From Saccharopolyspora shandongensis (GTDB taxonomy: Bacteria; Actinomycetota; Actinomycetes; Mycobacteriales; Pseudonocardiaceae), in the NCBI RefSeq assembly GCF_900106995.1, contig NZ_FNOK01000014.1, forward strand, positions 1 to 64,000: a stretch of 64,000 bases of DNA, in the 5' to 3' direction. The position numbers and the translations under genes were made by a program. Positions 8,488-17,113 of this stretch are shown here, one piece after another (position 1 is the first letter of the stretch; each line of letters starts with the position of its first letter). Below the pieces are notes generated by a model. The model was given only the letters and a program-made list of their open reading frames with translations, ran no database searches and was not told the DNA's origin.

Positions 8488-9495
8488 TCAGGAATGCGCT
8501 TGCCGGAACCGCGCGGGGGTGACACCCCGGTCGCGCCGGAAGGCGTAGCCGAAGTTGGTGGGCGAGGAGTAGCCGACCTCGTGCCCGATCCGGGCCACGG
8601 GCCAGTCGGTCTCGACGAGCAAAGCGGCGGCCCGGTCGAGGCAGCGCCGTCGGTGGTACGCCAGCACCGATGTCCCGTACAGCGCGCGGAATCCGGTCGT
8701 GAGGCGCCGGACCGACATCGACGACGCGCGGGCCAGATCGGCCAGCGTCGGCGGCGCGTGGCGCCGCTGCCAGAGCAGGTCGGGAACGCGGCGCAGCGCG
8801 GCCACCTCGTGGTCGTCCAGGGCGAGCTCCCGGACGTCTGCGGGCGGCGGGGTGAGCGCGAGCCCGTCGATCAGTGCCGCCAGCGCCGCCACGACCCGCG
8901 ATTCCAGGAACAGCAGCCGCCCAGGAGACGAGCGCTGGTGCACGAAGATCTCCTCGAGTGGGCCGGCCACCAGGCGCAACGCGGCGGACCGGCCCAGATA
9001 CCGCTCGCGCGCGACTTCTTCGGGTCCGGTGGCCGGCAGGGCGTCCGTGCCGCCGAGGTAGGACTCCAATCCGCTCCAGGTCCCGGCGATCGACACGGCC
9101 CGGTATCGCTCGCCGTCGCGATGTGCGACGGAGCCCCCGGTGGCGCACCGGGGGCTCAACGCCACCGAGCCGGTGTGCAGTTCGCCGACGCCGGCGTCGG
9201 TTTCGCTGACGCGCATGCTCCCGTCGACGCAGTGCTCCAGCTCGAAGTGGTCGCCGGGGAACGCGTACCCGACCTGGTGCCCGCCGGTGAACGCGACGTC
9301 GTAGCGGACGATGTGGAACCCGCTCCGCAACGACGTCACCTCGATCGTGCCGTCACCGACCTCCGGGCGAAGCCGGTGCCGAACGGTGCCATCGCGGCTC
9401 TCGTCGGTCTGAGCGATCGACGCGTAGTACGCCGCACACGTCCCGTCCAAGGCGGTGGAACCGGCCGCGCCGGAGATCAGGTGAACCCGAGCCAC
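8488..9495 (-). CDS. AraC-family transcriptional regulator
   Basis: The 335-residue protein has an N-terminal AraC_binding-like sensing domain (about 1-190) and two C-terminal helix-turn-helices (about 235-335). The second HTH is clear: WPVARIGHEVGYSSPTNF followed by FRRDRGVTPARFRQ. The first is TLADLARASSMSVRRLTTGF. The long N-terminal domain with GSVALSPRC resembles the AraC_binding_2 type. It may control the MFS gene upstream on the same strand or act on itself; the inducer is unknown. Confidence 0.85.
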   Translation of the reverse strand: MARVHLISGAAGSTALDGTCAAYYASIAQTDESRDGTVRHRLRPEVGDGTIEVTSLRSGFHIVRYDVAFTGGHQVGYAFPGDHFELEHCVDGSMRVSETDAGVGELHTGSVALSPRCATGGSVAHRDGERYRAVSIAGTWSGLESYLGGTDALPATGPEEVARERYLGRSAALRLVAGPLEEIFVHQRSSPGRLLFLESRVVAALAALIDGLALTPPPADVRELALDDHEVAALRRVPDLLWQRRHAPPTLADLARASSMSVRRLTTGFRALYGTSVLAYHRRRCLDRAAALLVETDWPVARIGHEVGYSSPTNFGYAFRRDRGVTPARFRQAHS

Positions 9496-9532
9496 GAACC
9501 CGAAGGTTAGCCCACCCTTACCGGGGCGGCTG

Positions 9533-10036
9533 TCAGCCGATGCCGTGCAGGCGTGCGTGCAGGTTGCGAACCTCGTCGGCCAGCTCCGGATCCGGCCCGG
9601 CCACCGGGACGTTCGGTGCGATCGCGTTGATCGGCAGCGCGGCGACCTCGCCTGCCCCGATGCCCCATTCGCGGTGCCATGCGGTCAGCTGCTCGGTGCT
9701 CGTCGCGTAGATGATGCGCCCGAGGCCGACCCAGGCGTGGGCGGCGCTGCACATCGGGCAGTGCTCGCCGGAGGTGTAGACGGTGCTCTCGCGGCGCTCG
9801 GCGGGGGAGAGGTGCGCGGCCGCCCAGCGCGCGATCTCGAACTCCGGGTGCCGGGTGGCGTCGCCGTCCTTGACCTGGTTCCGGTCCTCGAAGCGGACCG
9901 CGCCCCGGGCGTCGACGAGCACGGAACCGAACGGCTCGTCCCCGTCCTCCAACGCCTCGCGCGCGAGCTCGACGCAGCGCCGAAGATGCGCGTGGTCGTC
10001 CGCTGTGATGATCTGAGTTCCCTCCGCTTCATGCAT
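9533..10036 (-). CDS. Nucleoside/nucleobase deaminase (cytidine deaminase-like fold)
   Basis: The 167-residue zinc deaminase binds zinc through His in HPEFE (about residue 63) and the Cys pair in GEHCPMC (about 91-97); the Glu of HPEFE is the proton shuttle. PFGSVLVD near residue 36 matches the guanine/cytosine deaminase and TadA group. HPEFE replaces the usual HAE, as in several nucleoside deaminases, so base specificity is open. It is divergent from a BMP-type nucleoside-binding lipoprotein gene and shares the palindromic operator arrangement, which supports a purine/pyrimidine salvage role. Confidence 0.85.
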   Translation of the reverse strand: MHEAEGTQIITADDHAHLRRCVELAREALEDGDEPFGSVLVDARGAVRFEDRNQVKDGDATRHPEFEIARWAAAHLSPAERRESTVYTSGEHCPMCSAAHAWVGLGRIIYATSTEQLTAWHREWGIGAGEVAALPINAIAPNVPVAGPDPELADEVRNLHARLHGIG

Positions 10037-10055
10037 CGGTCCACCTTATCACATT

Positions 10056-10067
10056 TTGGTATACCAA
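10056..10067. promoter_or_regulatory. Palindromic operator, deaminase side
   Basis: TTGGTATACCAA is a perfect 12-bp palindrome about 20 bp upstream of the deaminase start codon. The GTATAC core is typical of GntR-type operators. A second copy with one mismatch lies on the other side of the divergent promoter region. Confidence 0.65.
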
Positions 10068-10189
10068 TATTTCGAGGGAACGTGGTCGCCAATGGTGGAA
10101 CGGACATTCGTTTCGCGCGTGTTTCGACTTTGACGAGGTCAATCTCGCAGGTTGAGACCCTTTGTTCGGTCTCCCTCGAATCGCGCTCG

Positions 10190-10201
10190 TTGGTATACCG
10201 T
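10190..10201. promoter_or_regulatory. Palindromic operator, BMP-lipoprotein side
   Basis: TTGGTATACCGT matches the perfect palindrome at 10056-10067 in 11 of 12 positions and lies about 30 bp before the lipoprotein start. Both divergent genes thus have the same box at the same distance from their starts, which suggests joint repression by one regulator not encoded nearby. Confidence 0.6.
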
Positions 10202-10230
10202 CCTGCTCGTTCGTGATCTAGAAGAGGCGG

Positions 10231-11271
10231 ATGAGCATGCGTGTCGTTCCCAAGGTGATCGTGAGTGCAGTGGCTGTGGCGGGGATCTTCGCGGCGGGAG
10301 CGTGTGGCGCCCCCGCCGGAAACGCTCCAGAACCGGCCAGTGCCCCCGCCGGAGTGCGCGTGGGGCTGCTGCTAGCCGGGCCGACCCACGACGGCGGGTT
10401 CATGGAGGCGGGCTACAACGGCGCGAAGCGGGCGGAGCAGCAGTTCGGCGCCCAGATCACGGTCATCGACCGGGTGGCGCCGAAGCAGCCGGAGCTGGAA
10501 GCGGCGATGCGGGACCTGGCCCGCGGCGGCGTCGACCTGGTCGTGGCGCAGGGCGGGCAGAACAACGCCGCCGCGACGGTGGTGGCCGCGGAGTTCCCGC
10601 AGACGAAGTTCGTGGTCACGCAGTCCGACGTCACCGGCCCCAACCTGGCGAGTTACGAAGTCCTGCAGGAGCAGTCGGCCTGGCTCGCCGGTGCCGCCGC
10701 CGGGCTGCTCACGAAGTCCGGCGTGGTCGGCCACATGTCGGGGATCCGCCCGGTTCCCGGGCTGAAGGGCCGCGCGGCCTTCGTCGACGGCGTCGCGCAC
10801 ACCAATCCCGTCGCGAGGGTGCTGACCAACTTCTCCGGGGACCAGGACGACATCGCCCTGGCCCGCCGCATCGCCATCGCGGAACTCGACGCGGGCGCGG
10901 ACTACATCTTCACCATGCTCAACGCCGGGCGCCCCGGCGTCGCCGAGGCCATCAGGACTACCGGGAAGGGCCGTCAGTTCGGCAACGTCCGCGACTTCGC
11001 CGCCGACGACCCCGCGGTCTTCGCCGGCTCCGCCGTCGCCGACTCGGGCGAAGCGGTCTTCCGCGCCATCGACGACTTCGCCCACGGCAAGCTGCACGGC
11101 GGCGAGAACGTCCGGATCGGCCTGGAATCCCCCGAAGCCGTGCGCCTCACCCTCGCTCCCGACGTCCCCGACCACGTGCGCGCCGAACTGGACCGGCTCC
11201 GCCGGCAGATCGTCGACGGCGAGGTGGAGGTGAAAACGACCTACGCCGGACCGGAGTTCCCGAATCCGTAA
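10231..11271 (+). CDS. BMP-family (Med/PnrA-like) substrate-binding lipoprotein
   Basis: The 346-residue protein has a signal peptide ending in a lipobox (FAAGAC, Cys about residue 26), so it is exported and lipid-anchored. The mature part has the periplasmic-binding-protein I fold of the BMP family: VRVGLLLAGPTHDGGFMEAGYNGA, VVAQGGQNN, and the SGVVGHMSG and GADYIFTMLNAG segments. BMP proteins bind nucleosides for an ABC transporter; some members are regulators or bind other ligands. No permease or ATPase gene is adjacent. The divergent deaminase supports a nucleoside ligand. The ATG at 10231 follows an AGAAGAGGCGG ribosome binding site. Confidence 0.85.
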   Translation: MSMRVVPKVIVSAVAVAGIFAAGACGAPAGNAPEPASAPAGVRVGLLLAGPTHDGGFMEAGYNGAKRAEQQFGAQITVIDRVAPKQPELEAAMRDLARGGVDLVVAQGGQNNAAATVVAAEFPQTKFVVTQSDVTGPNLASYEVLQEQSAWLAGAAAGLLTKSGVVGHMSGIRPVPGLKGRAAFVDGVAHTNPVARVLTNFSGDQDDIALARRIAIAELDAGADYIFTMLNAGRPGVAEAIRTTGKGRQFGNVRDFAADDPAVFAGSAVADSGEAVFRAIDDFAHGKLHGGENVRIGLESPEAVRLTLAPDVPDHVRAELDRLRRQIVDGEVEVKTTYAGPEFPNP

Positions 11272-11368
11272 GCCGGATTCGGCCGATCGCACCCGCGCGC
11301 ATCGGGCGTCCCGGTGATTTTCCGGCGGCTTCCGTTCCGGAGTCCCGCGCGGATGTGAAGATCGGCGC

Positions 11369-12391
11369 ATGGTGACCCGGCGTGCGGTGATCAAGGGAAT
11401 CGGGAACGCCGCGGCGGTGGCCGCGGTGGCTCCGTCCGCGATTCGGGCGGCGCCGCCCGGAGTCGATGTGCTCGCCGTGGTCGAGAAGAGCGGCCATGCG
11501 GTGAGCTTCTACGAAACATCGACCGGGCGGCGCCAGGATTCCATCGCGCTGCCGCAATACCCGCACGAACTCGCGGCGGATTCCGGGCGGCGATGGGCCT
11601 ACGTCGGTCACTACGGCGTCCGGACGTCCTCCGACACCGGGGAAGGCGGCGCTGCGGTCTTCGTGCTGGATCTGGCCGCGCGCGAGCTGATCCGAACGGT
11701 GGATCTCCGGCCGTTCAACCGGATTCACGGTGTGGGCGTGGACGCGCGGGATCGCCTGTACGCGCTGAGCGAGGCGAAGGCGACGTTGCTGGGCTTCGAC
11801 GACCCGTCCGTGGACCAGGAACCGACGCGGGCGGTGCCGACCGATGGCATCAAGACGCACCTGTTCGCGATCAGCCGGGACGGCGAACGCGCCTACGTGA
11901 CAGGGCTGCTCTCGCACACGGCCAGCCTGGTCCGGCCGTACGACCCGGTCGCGCGGCCCGTCGTGATGACACCGGGCGAGCGTCCCGAGGGAATCTGCCT
12001 CAGCCACGACGAACGCACCCTTTACGTCGGCGCCCGGCGCAGCCGGAGGTTGGTCGCGTTGGACGCGCAGCGGATGACGGTGCGCACGACGGTGTCCGTG
12101 CCAGGTGATCCGCTGCGCGTGTACGCACGCCCCGACGGTGTCGTGCTGGTGACCGACATCGCGGACAACAGCCTCACCGCGTTCACCCCGGACCTGCGGC
12201 GACTCTGGTCCCTGGGGCTGCCGGGCGCGCCATCGGCGGTGTCGTTCCACCCGACAGCGCCATTGGCTTACGTCTCGCAGCTCGGAGACGTCGATCAGGT
12301 CGGCATCGTGGACCTGGAAACCAGATCGATCGCCGGCGGCTTCGGCACCGGGCGCGAACCGGACTCCTCGGTGCTGCTGCCCGCCGCCTGA
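11369..12391 (+). CDS. Secreted YncE/YVTN-type beta-propeller protein with Tat-like signal
   Basis: The 340-residue protein starts MVTRRAVIKGIGNAAAVAAV, a twin-arginine-like signal followed by a hydrophobic stretch and an Ala-rich cleavage region. The rest is repeated blades of the seven-bladed YVTN type, for example DSGRRWAYVGHYG, SRDGERAYVTGLL, SHDERTLYVGARRSRRLVALD and HPTAPLAYVSQLG. Such propellers are usually binding or surface proteins, and no catalytic residues can be assigned. It is single, with a non-coding stretch before it. Confidence 0.75.
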   Translation: MVTRRAVIKGIGNAAAVAAVAPSAIRAAPPGVDVLAVVEKSGHAVSFYETSTGRRQDSIALPQYPHELAADSGRRWAYVGHYGVRTSSDTGEGGAAVFVLDLAARELIRTVDLRPFNRIHGVGVDARDRLYALSEAKATLLGFDDPSVDQEPTRAVPTDGIKTHLFAISRDGERAYVTGLLSHTASLVRPYDPVARPVVMTPGERPEGICLSHDERTLYVGARRSRRLVALDAQRMTVRTTVSVPGDPLRVYARPDGVVLVTDIADNSLTAFTPDLRRLWSLGLPGAPSAVSFHPTAPLAYVSQLGDVDQVGIVDLETRSIAGGFGTGREPDSSVLLPAA

Positions 12392-12420
12392 CGTTCACCG
12401 GCGGGTGCTCCGCCGCAGGG

Positions 12421-12921
12421 CTAGCGATCCGAGCGGAACCGGTCCACGGCGCCTTGGAGGAGCTTGAGCATCGCCGGCACGTGCATGTGCTCGGCGGCGG
12501 CCCAGCGCGCCCGCGCCTCGTCCGTCTCGCGCTGGTTGAAGTAGGCGAACACCAGGGCGCCATCCGCGCGCTGAACGACTATCTCGGGAAGCAGCCCGAT
12601 GGTGGATCCGGCCCCGAGCAGCACCTGGTCCGGGGTGCGCTGCCGCACCTGCCAACCGAGCACGTGGTCGTCGGACGGGATCGGGCCGAGCCGCACGCCG
12701 AGCGCGCCGAACCTGTTCGTCATGGCCTCGCGCATCGCTGGCGGTTGGTCTTCGAGAATCGCGCGAGCCCACTGCTCGGCGGTCCGGTCGGCCACGCCGT
12801 CGAACTCGGCGATGACGGCGTTCTGGTAGTCGATCCGGGCCAGCGTGCACAGAGCGAGTGCTCCCGGTGGTACCTCGATCTCGCGCGCTGCGGCCGAAGT
12901 CTGCGTTGTGGACTCAACCAT
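12421..12921 (-). CDS. Uncharacterised protein, DUF2867-like
   Basis: The 166-residue soluble protein has no signal or membrane segment. A strand-rich core carries LGWQVRQRTPDQVLLGAGSTIG and EIVVQRADGALVFAYFNQRE, and the C-terminus is helical (HMHVPAMLKLLQGAVDRF). This resembles DUF2867-type proteins, but the match is by eye only. The start is ATG 12921 because GGAGGAG lies just upstream; the frame runs back to 12966 without support. It is convergent with the propeller gene. Function unknown. Confidence 0.65.
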   Translation of the reverse strand: MVESTTQTSAAAREIEVPPGALALCTLARIDYQNAVIAEFDGVADRTAEQWARAILEDQPPAMREAMTNRFGALGVRLGPIPSDDHVLGWQVRQRTPDQVLLGAGSTIGLLPEIVVQRADGALVFAYFNQRETDEARARWAAAEHMHVPAMLKLLQGAVDRFRSDR

Positions 12922-13112
12922 GGCTGCTCCTCCACGGGAAGTTGGTGGACCGCTTCCACCATCCATTCAGTACTGTATGGATGACGCTAGTGGTGCCGGG
13001 AAGGCAACGTCAACCCGGCACGCCGGCGATGCTTCACCGGAGGAACGTGGCGGGGATGCCCCGTCCTTGAGGGCGGGGAGGAAGCGCGTCAGTTCTGCAC
13101 CTGAGGTGGCCG

Positions 13113-13233
13113 CTCAGACGGTGGGTCGGGCTTGCTGCTCGATGTACTGGCGTACGACGGAGATTGACGCGCCCCCGACGGATCCGGCGAAGTAGGACCC
13201 AGACCCGACCAGTGCGGAAGGGCTTGGTGATCT
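13113..13233 (-). pseudogene. C-terminal remnant of Y1 transposase TnpA
   Basis: On the minus strand the frame ending in TGA at 13115-13113 reads SYFAGSVGGASISVVRQYIE followed by QQARPTV. That is the characteristic C-terminus of IS200/IS605 TnpA, including the tyrosine of the RQYIEQQ helix. Upstream of about 13233 the frame no longer resembles TnpA and no start exists, so only about 40 of the usual 130-140 codons remain. Its position head-to-head with tnpB is the normal IS605 layout. Confidence 0.8.
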
Positions 13234-13262
13234 CCATAAACCAACACCTACAATGATCGTTC

Positions 13263-14465
13263 ATGCGAGCGAGCGACGAGATGAGGGATGCCGGGCATGC
13301 TCGGTACACCTATCGTTTGCGTCTCTCCCGCGCCGCTGGCCGCGCACTGCTGGCCGAGTGGGATCGGTGCCGTTGGGTGTGGAACCAGTGCGTGGAGCAA
13401 TCCCGTACTGCGCACCGTGCGGGCGAGAAATGCGGACCCGCGCACCTGGACAAGCTTCTGACCGGCTGGCGCGGCGAGCATGAGTGGCTAGGGGGCGGTG
13501 CGTCGGTGCCGCAGCAGCAGATCATCCGTGACTTCGCGAAATCCCGGGCCAAGGCGTTGAAGGACATCAAGGCGCGTCTGCCGATGCGGCAGCGCGCCGG
13601 CATGCCCAGGTTCAAGAAGAAAGCCCTTGCTGCGCCGAGCCTGAATTACACGCTGCGCGGGTTCCGCGTCAAGGATTCTCGCCTGCACCTGGCGGGCGGC
13701 ATCGTGGCTGCTGTGGTGTGGTCCCGAGAGCTTCCCGCCGCGCCTTCCTCGGTGCGGGTGTACCGCGATGCGCTGGGCCACTGGTACGCGAGCTTCGTGG
13801 TCGGAACCCAGGTCCAGCCGTTCCCGGAAACAGGCCGTGTGATCGGTATCGACTGGGGAGTCAAGGAAACCGCCACCACCACATCCGACGATCACGACCT
13901 CCCCCACGCCCAGCATGGTAAGAACGCGGCGGCGAAACTTGCCCGGTATCAGCGCATGATGGCCCGACGCCGCGCACCGCGCGGGAAGGCCCAGACCAAG
14001 GGCTACCGCAAGGCACAACGCCAAGCGGCCAAGGCGCACAAGAAGATCGCCCGGCAACGCCAAGATACCGCCCGCACGTGGGCTAAGCGCGTGGTCACCG
14101 ACCATGATGCGATCGCCGTTGCGGACTTCCGCCCGAAGTTCCTGGCCAAAACCACGATGGCTCGCAAAGCCGCCGATGCGGCGATTACGGCCACGAAGAA
14201 CGAACTGGTCATGATGGGCCGCAAGCACGGCCGACAGGTCGTGTTGGTGGACCCGAAGAACACGACCAAAGACTGCGCCAAGTGCGGAGCGAGAACCAAG
14301 CACGCCTTGCCGCTGTCCGAACGTACCTACACCTGCACCGCATGCGGCCACGCGTCTCCGAGGGATAAGAACTCGGCGCATGTGATGCTCGTCCGGGCTG
14401 GGCTGTACCCGGCTGGTGATGAGAGCGGAAGACCTCCCGGCTCGCAGAGCCGGGAGGCAGCTTGA
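13263..14465 (+). CDS. tnpB: TnpB (IS605 OrfB) RNA-guided nuclease family, catalytic Glu replaced
   Basis: The 400-residue protein has the N-terminal HTH_OrfB region (YTYRLRLSRAAGRALLAEWDRCRWVW), a RuvC-like domain and an intact zinc finger (CAKCG...CTACG). RuvC acidic residues: Asp197 in IGIDWG and Asp368 in SPRDKNSA are present. The middle motif reads IAVADF, with Ala287 where the family has Glu (VEDF), a one-base change from GAG to GCG at 14121-14123. Cleavage is therefore probably lost while RNA and DNA binding may remain. A structured right end follows directly, as expected for the guide RNA. ATG 13281 is an alternative start. Confidence 0.88.
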   Translation: MRASDEMRDAGHARYTYRLRLSRAAGRALLAEWDRCRWVWNQCVEQSRTAHRAGEKCGPAHLDKLLTGWRGEHEWLGGGASVPQQQIIRDFAKSRAKALKDIKARLPMRQRAGMPRFKKKALAAPSLNYTLRGFRVKDSRLHLAGGIVAAVVWSRELPAAPSSVRVYRDALGHWYASFVVGTQVQPFPETGRVIGIDWGVKETATTTSDDHDLPHAQHGKNAAAKLARYQRMMARRRAPRGKAQTKGYRKAQRQAAKAHKKIARQRQDTARTWAKRVVTDHDAIAVADFRPKFLAKTTMARKAADAAITATKNELVMMGRKHGRQVVLVDPKNTTKDCAKCGARTKHALPLSERTYTCTACGHASPRDKNSAHVMLVRAGLYPAGDESGRPPGSQSREAA

Positions 14466-14575
14466 GCCAGAAATCCCCACCATGCCGTGTCGGGCGCCGA
14501 GATCAAGAATCTCCGCCCTTCACGACGGGGAGTAGTCAATTGACCGCGCACGCGCGACCGAACAGGAGCAGGTCA

Positions 14576-15124
14576 ATGGCGGCACCGACCCGCACCCCGC
14601 CGAGCAGGTGGATCGAAGCGGGCCTGAAGGCCCTCGCGAGCGGCGGCCCGGACGCGGTCCGGATCGAGCCGCTGGCGAAGGAGCTCGGTGCCACCAGGGG
14701 AAGCTTCTACTGGCACTTCAAGGACCGCGACGCGTTCCTCGAAGCGATGCTGAACACCTGGGAACAACGCAGCATCGACGAGGTGATCGACCAGGTGGAA
14801 ACCGAGTGCGGAGACGCGAGGGACAAGGTCCGCCGGGCGGGCATGCTCACGTTCTCCGACGAACTGGTCCCGATCGACCTGGCGGTCCGGGACTGGGCCC
14901 GATACGACCCGGCGGTGGCCGAGCGCCTCCGCCGAGTCGACAACCGCCGCATGGACTACGCCCGCGAGCAGTTCCGGAAGTTCTGCGCCGATGAGGACGA
15001 CGTCGAAGCCCGCTGCATGATCGCCTTCTCCCTGGCGATAGCCAAGCACCTGCTGGCGGCGGACCACGGCCCCCGAACCCGAACAGAGGTCCTCGACCTC
15101 GCATCCGCCCACCTGCTCGCCTGA
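14576..15124 (+). CDS. TetR-family transcriptional regulator
   Basis: The 182-residue protein has an N-terminal HTH: SRWIEAGLKALASGG, VRIEPLAKELGATRGSFYWHFKDRDAFLEAML. The C-terminal ligand domain is short and helical, with ARCMIAFSLAIAKHLLA near the end. The start is ATG 14576 behind AGGAG. Its promoter region is unusual: the IS605 right end stops at about 14540 and TTGACC, a possible -35, follows at once, so the insertion abuts or reshapes this promoter. The target gene is unknown. Confidence 0.85.
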   Translation: MAAPTRTPPSRWIEAGLKALASGGPDAVRIEPLAKELGATRGSFYWHFKDRDAFLEAMLNTWEQRSIDEVIDQVETECGDARDKVRRAGMLTFSDELVPIDLAVRDWARYDPAVAERLRRVDNRRMDYAREQFRKFCADEDDVEARCMIAFSLAIAKHLLAADHGPRTRTEVLDLASAHLLA

Positions 15125-15343
15125 TCGCCATGAACGACGGCGCGTCGAGGAAGTCCTGATCCACTCCTCCGCCGAGGTTCCGTTGACGCGCACGCCCGCC
15201 TGCTCTCAGAAGTTCAAGGGCTGGCTGACAATCCAGTAGTTCGCCGATTCGAGGCGATCGAATCCATGCGTAGTGCATGGAGAAACGACCCCAAGGGCAC
15301 TGGTGGTAAGTGGATGCTGTTGCGCCGCGCGGGAGGTTGCTGA

Positions 15344-15823
15344 ATGAAGTTCGTCAAGGTCGAGTGGAATCCGGCGGCGGGCGGGTTTTGGCTCGATCCC
15401 CGCGGCTACGTCGCGGAGCTGCCGAAGCTCGTCGACGACCTGCCGAAGGGGGCCGGCGCCTTCGCGACGGATCCAGGCCACTACGACTTCGGCAGTCCGA
15501 GGTGCGTCAAGGATCTTGAGCTGGTCGGCGCGTCCTTGGCCGGTGACGGCGACGCGGGCTTCGAGGTCCGCTTCGGGGCGAACGAGTGGAAGCACGACTC
15601 AGGGCTCGTGATCAGGTACGCGCAGGTGTCGGACCTTCGTCTGGCTGCACCGGGGGCAAGCATCAACGATCTGGGACCTGTACTTCTCGACGAGATCCTC
15701 CCGGCGAAGCACGGGTGCAGGCACGAGATCGTGTTCATAGGCGGCACGCTTGCGATCTCCTGCGCGGATTTCGATGCCCGCTGGGAATGGGATGGAGGAC
15801 CTGGAGGGGCGGACTTCGAGTAG
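15344..15823 (+). CDS. Hypothetical protein
   Basis: The 159-residue product has no signal or membrane segment and no family I recognise. It is acidic and strand-rich (MKFVKVEWNPAAGGFWLDPR, FEVRFGANEWK, RHEIVFIGGTLAISCADFDARWEWD), consistent with a small beta-sandwich or an immunity-type protein. Third-position GC and an upstream purine-rich stretch (GGGAGGTTGCTGA) support it being a gene. It stands alone between a TetR gene and a convergent small gene. Confidence 0.6.
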   Translation: MKFVKVEWNPAAGGFWLDPRGYVAELPKLVDDLPKGAGAFATDPGHYDFGSPRCVKDLELVGASLAGDGDAGFEVRFGANEWKHDSGLVIRYAQVSDLRLAAPGASINDLGPVLLDEILPAKHGCRHEIVFIGGTLAISCADFDARWEWDGGPGGADFE

Positions 15824-15856
15824 CGCGAAACCGCCGAGTCGGACGCCCCTCCGGCG

Positions 15857-16198
15857 TCAGCCATGCCAGGGACCGGGGCGGTCGGGGCTCTCGTTCGTGG
15901 TGTCGGCCCAGTCCCAGGTTGCGTCGTCCTGGTCCGACCAGGAGTCGGCCGTGTCGTCGGTCCACTCAGCGAGGCGTGTTCCGATGTGGCCGGGGAAGTC
16001 CTCGAGGGCGTTCAGGCGCCGGTGGATCTCCTCCTGGACGACGAGCGCTTCGTGGCGGTGCCGCTGTACGAGGTCCCAGCACTGCTGTTCGAGCGCGTGG
16101 TTCATGCAGAGCTCCGCGAGCTTGGCGCGGCGATCGAGTTCGTCCAGGGAGCAGGAAGTCAGTGACTCATTGTGGGATTGCAGGATGAGCTGGGACAT
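15857..16198 (-). CDS. Small hypothetical protein
   Basis: The 113-residue soluble protein is mostly helical at the N-terminus (LDELDRRAKLAELCMNHALEQQCWDLVQRHRHEALVVQEEIHRRLNALE) and ends in an acidic, Trp-rich tail (WSDQDDATWDWADTT). I do not recognise the family. ATG 16198 is preceded by GGGGTG. It converges on the hypothetical gene to the left. Confidence 0.55.
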   Translation of the reverse strand: MSQLILQSHNESLTSCSLDELDRRAKLAELCMNHALEQQCWDLVQRHRHEALVVQEEIHRRLNALEDFPGHIGTRLAEWTDDTADSWSDQDDATWDWADTTNESPDRPGPWHG

Positions 16199-17113
16199 GG
16201 TCACACCCCGATTCGTCGGTGGATTTCTGTTTCGGTCGTGCTATCCACTGTGACGTCCGACACCTGCGCCGGGTACGGGGTGAACTACTCATGACGCGCC
16301 CGCATTCGGCCTGAGTAGTGCGCCCGGGCCGAGGGCGCTCGGTGGGCGGCGACAGCCTGTCGTGTTCCCTGCCCTGAGGAGTTCGGTCCGATCCTCGACC
16401 CGGGGCTGATGGAACTCGCCGAGGCCGCGAGCCGGTCAGGTTCGGTCTCGCAGGAACAGCGAGCGACTCCGGAGACGCCCGCTGCGGATGGTTTCGGCGC
16501 TCGGTGTGCGGGGTAGTCAAGAGGCGCCAACCGCCCGTCCAAGGCGGTTGGCTTCGCGGTGACGCCGGTCGGGGCTGGCCTGTTCCGTTCGGACCGGGTC
16601 AGCCCCGCACCGTAGACGGGTCGAATGTCGCGGTGGATCGCTCGCGATCGGCTCGGTCCGCTGGCACTACCGGGTGGCAAGCACCGCCAGCGTCCACAGC
16701 GGACTCTCGTCGGCCCTCGTTCGTGCTCTCCTGCGGCCTGCAACTCTGATTCGCTGACCGCCAAGGACTTCTGCGGAACGAATCCGCTCATGCGGCAGCA
16801 ACGTCAGCACGCAGTGTTGAGCACCGCGAATCCACCCTGTGCGGAATTGGTGCCGATCGACGTCGTGCGGCACGGCAAGGTGGCCGGCCCCGGGTGCGGG
16901 CAGATCGACTTGTGGGCGTTGCGGGCGCCGCCGTAGCTTGGACGGAATCGCGCAGCACCTCCGCGTCGATGCCTTTCCGGGCCGGTCATCAGGCCTGCGG
17001 GCACGGGGTGACAACCGGATCAATACCAGGACTGCCGTGGGGCGACCGTTGATCAGCGGGAAGCGCACGATCCTCCTTCTGCACGGCAGCAGCCAAGCTG
17101 GGGGCAGAAACCG
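16199..17113. other. Long non-coding or degenerate stretch before the hydrogenase operon
   Basis: About 900 bases without a convincing gene. A hairpin of AACCGCC and GGCGGTT arms with a 7-base loop lies at about 16529-16550, next to a GTAGTCAA like the one at the IS605 right end. A short plus-strand frame ending at 16936 (CAELVPIDVVRHGKV...) reads like a protein tail and may be a relic. The last 150 bases must hold the hydrogenase promoter; I could not pick -35/-10 boxes with confidence. A GGGGG stretch at about 17100 is the likely ribosome binding site. Confidence 0.4.

Larger units (their letters stand above)
13055..14540. mobile_element. Decayed IS200/IS605-type element
   Basis: The left part carries a CCCCG-type hairpin (about 13066-13085), then a truncated tnpA remnant on the minus strand and a divergent full-length tnpB. 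The right end has a strong hairpin (CCTCCCGGCTC paired with GAGCCGGGAGG, about 14431-14456) and then a CTCCGCCC...CGGGGAGTAGTCAA end like those of IS605 right ends, finishing near 14540. Outer boundaries are approximate. With tnpA broken, movement would need help in trans. Confidence 0.75.

Noticed and set aside
16285..16791. 168-codon minus-strand frame before the hydrogenase operon
   Set aside because: Composition resembles shifted non-coding DNA, with no start signal and no domain.
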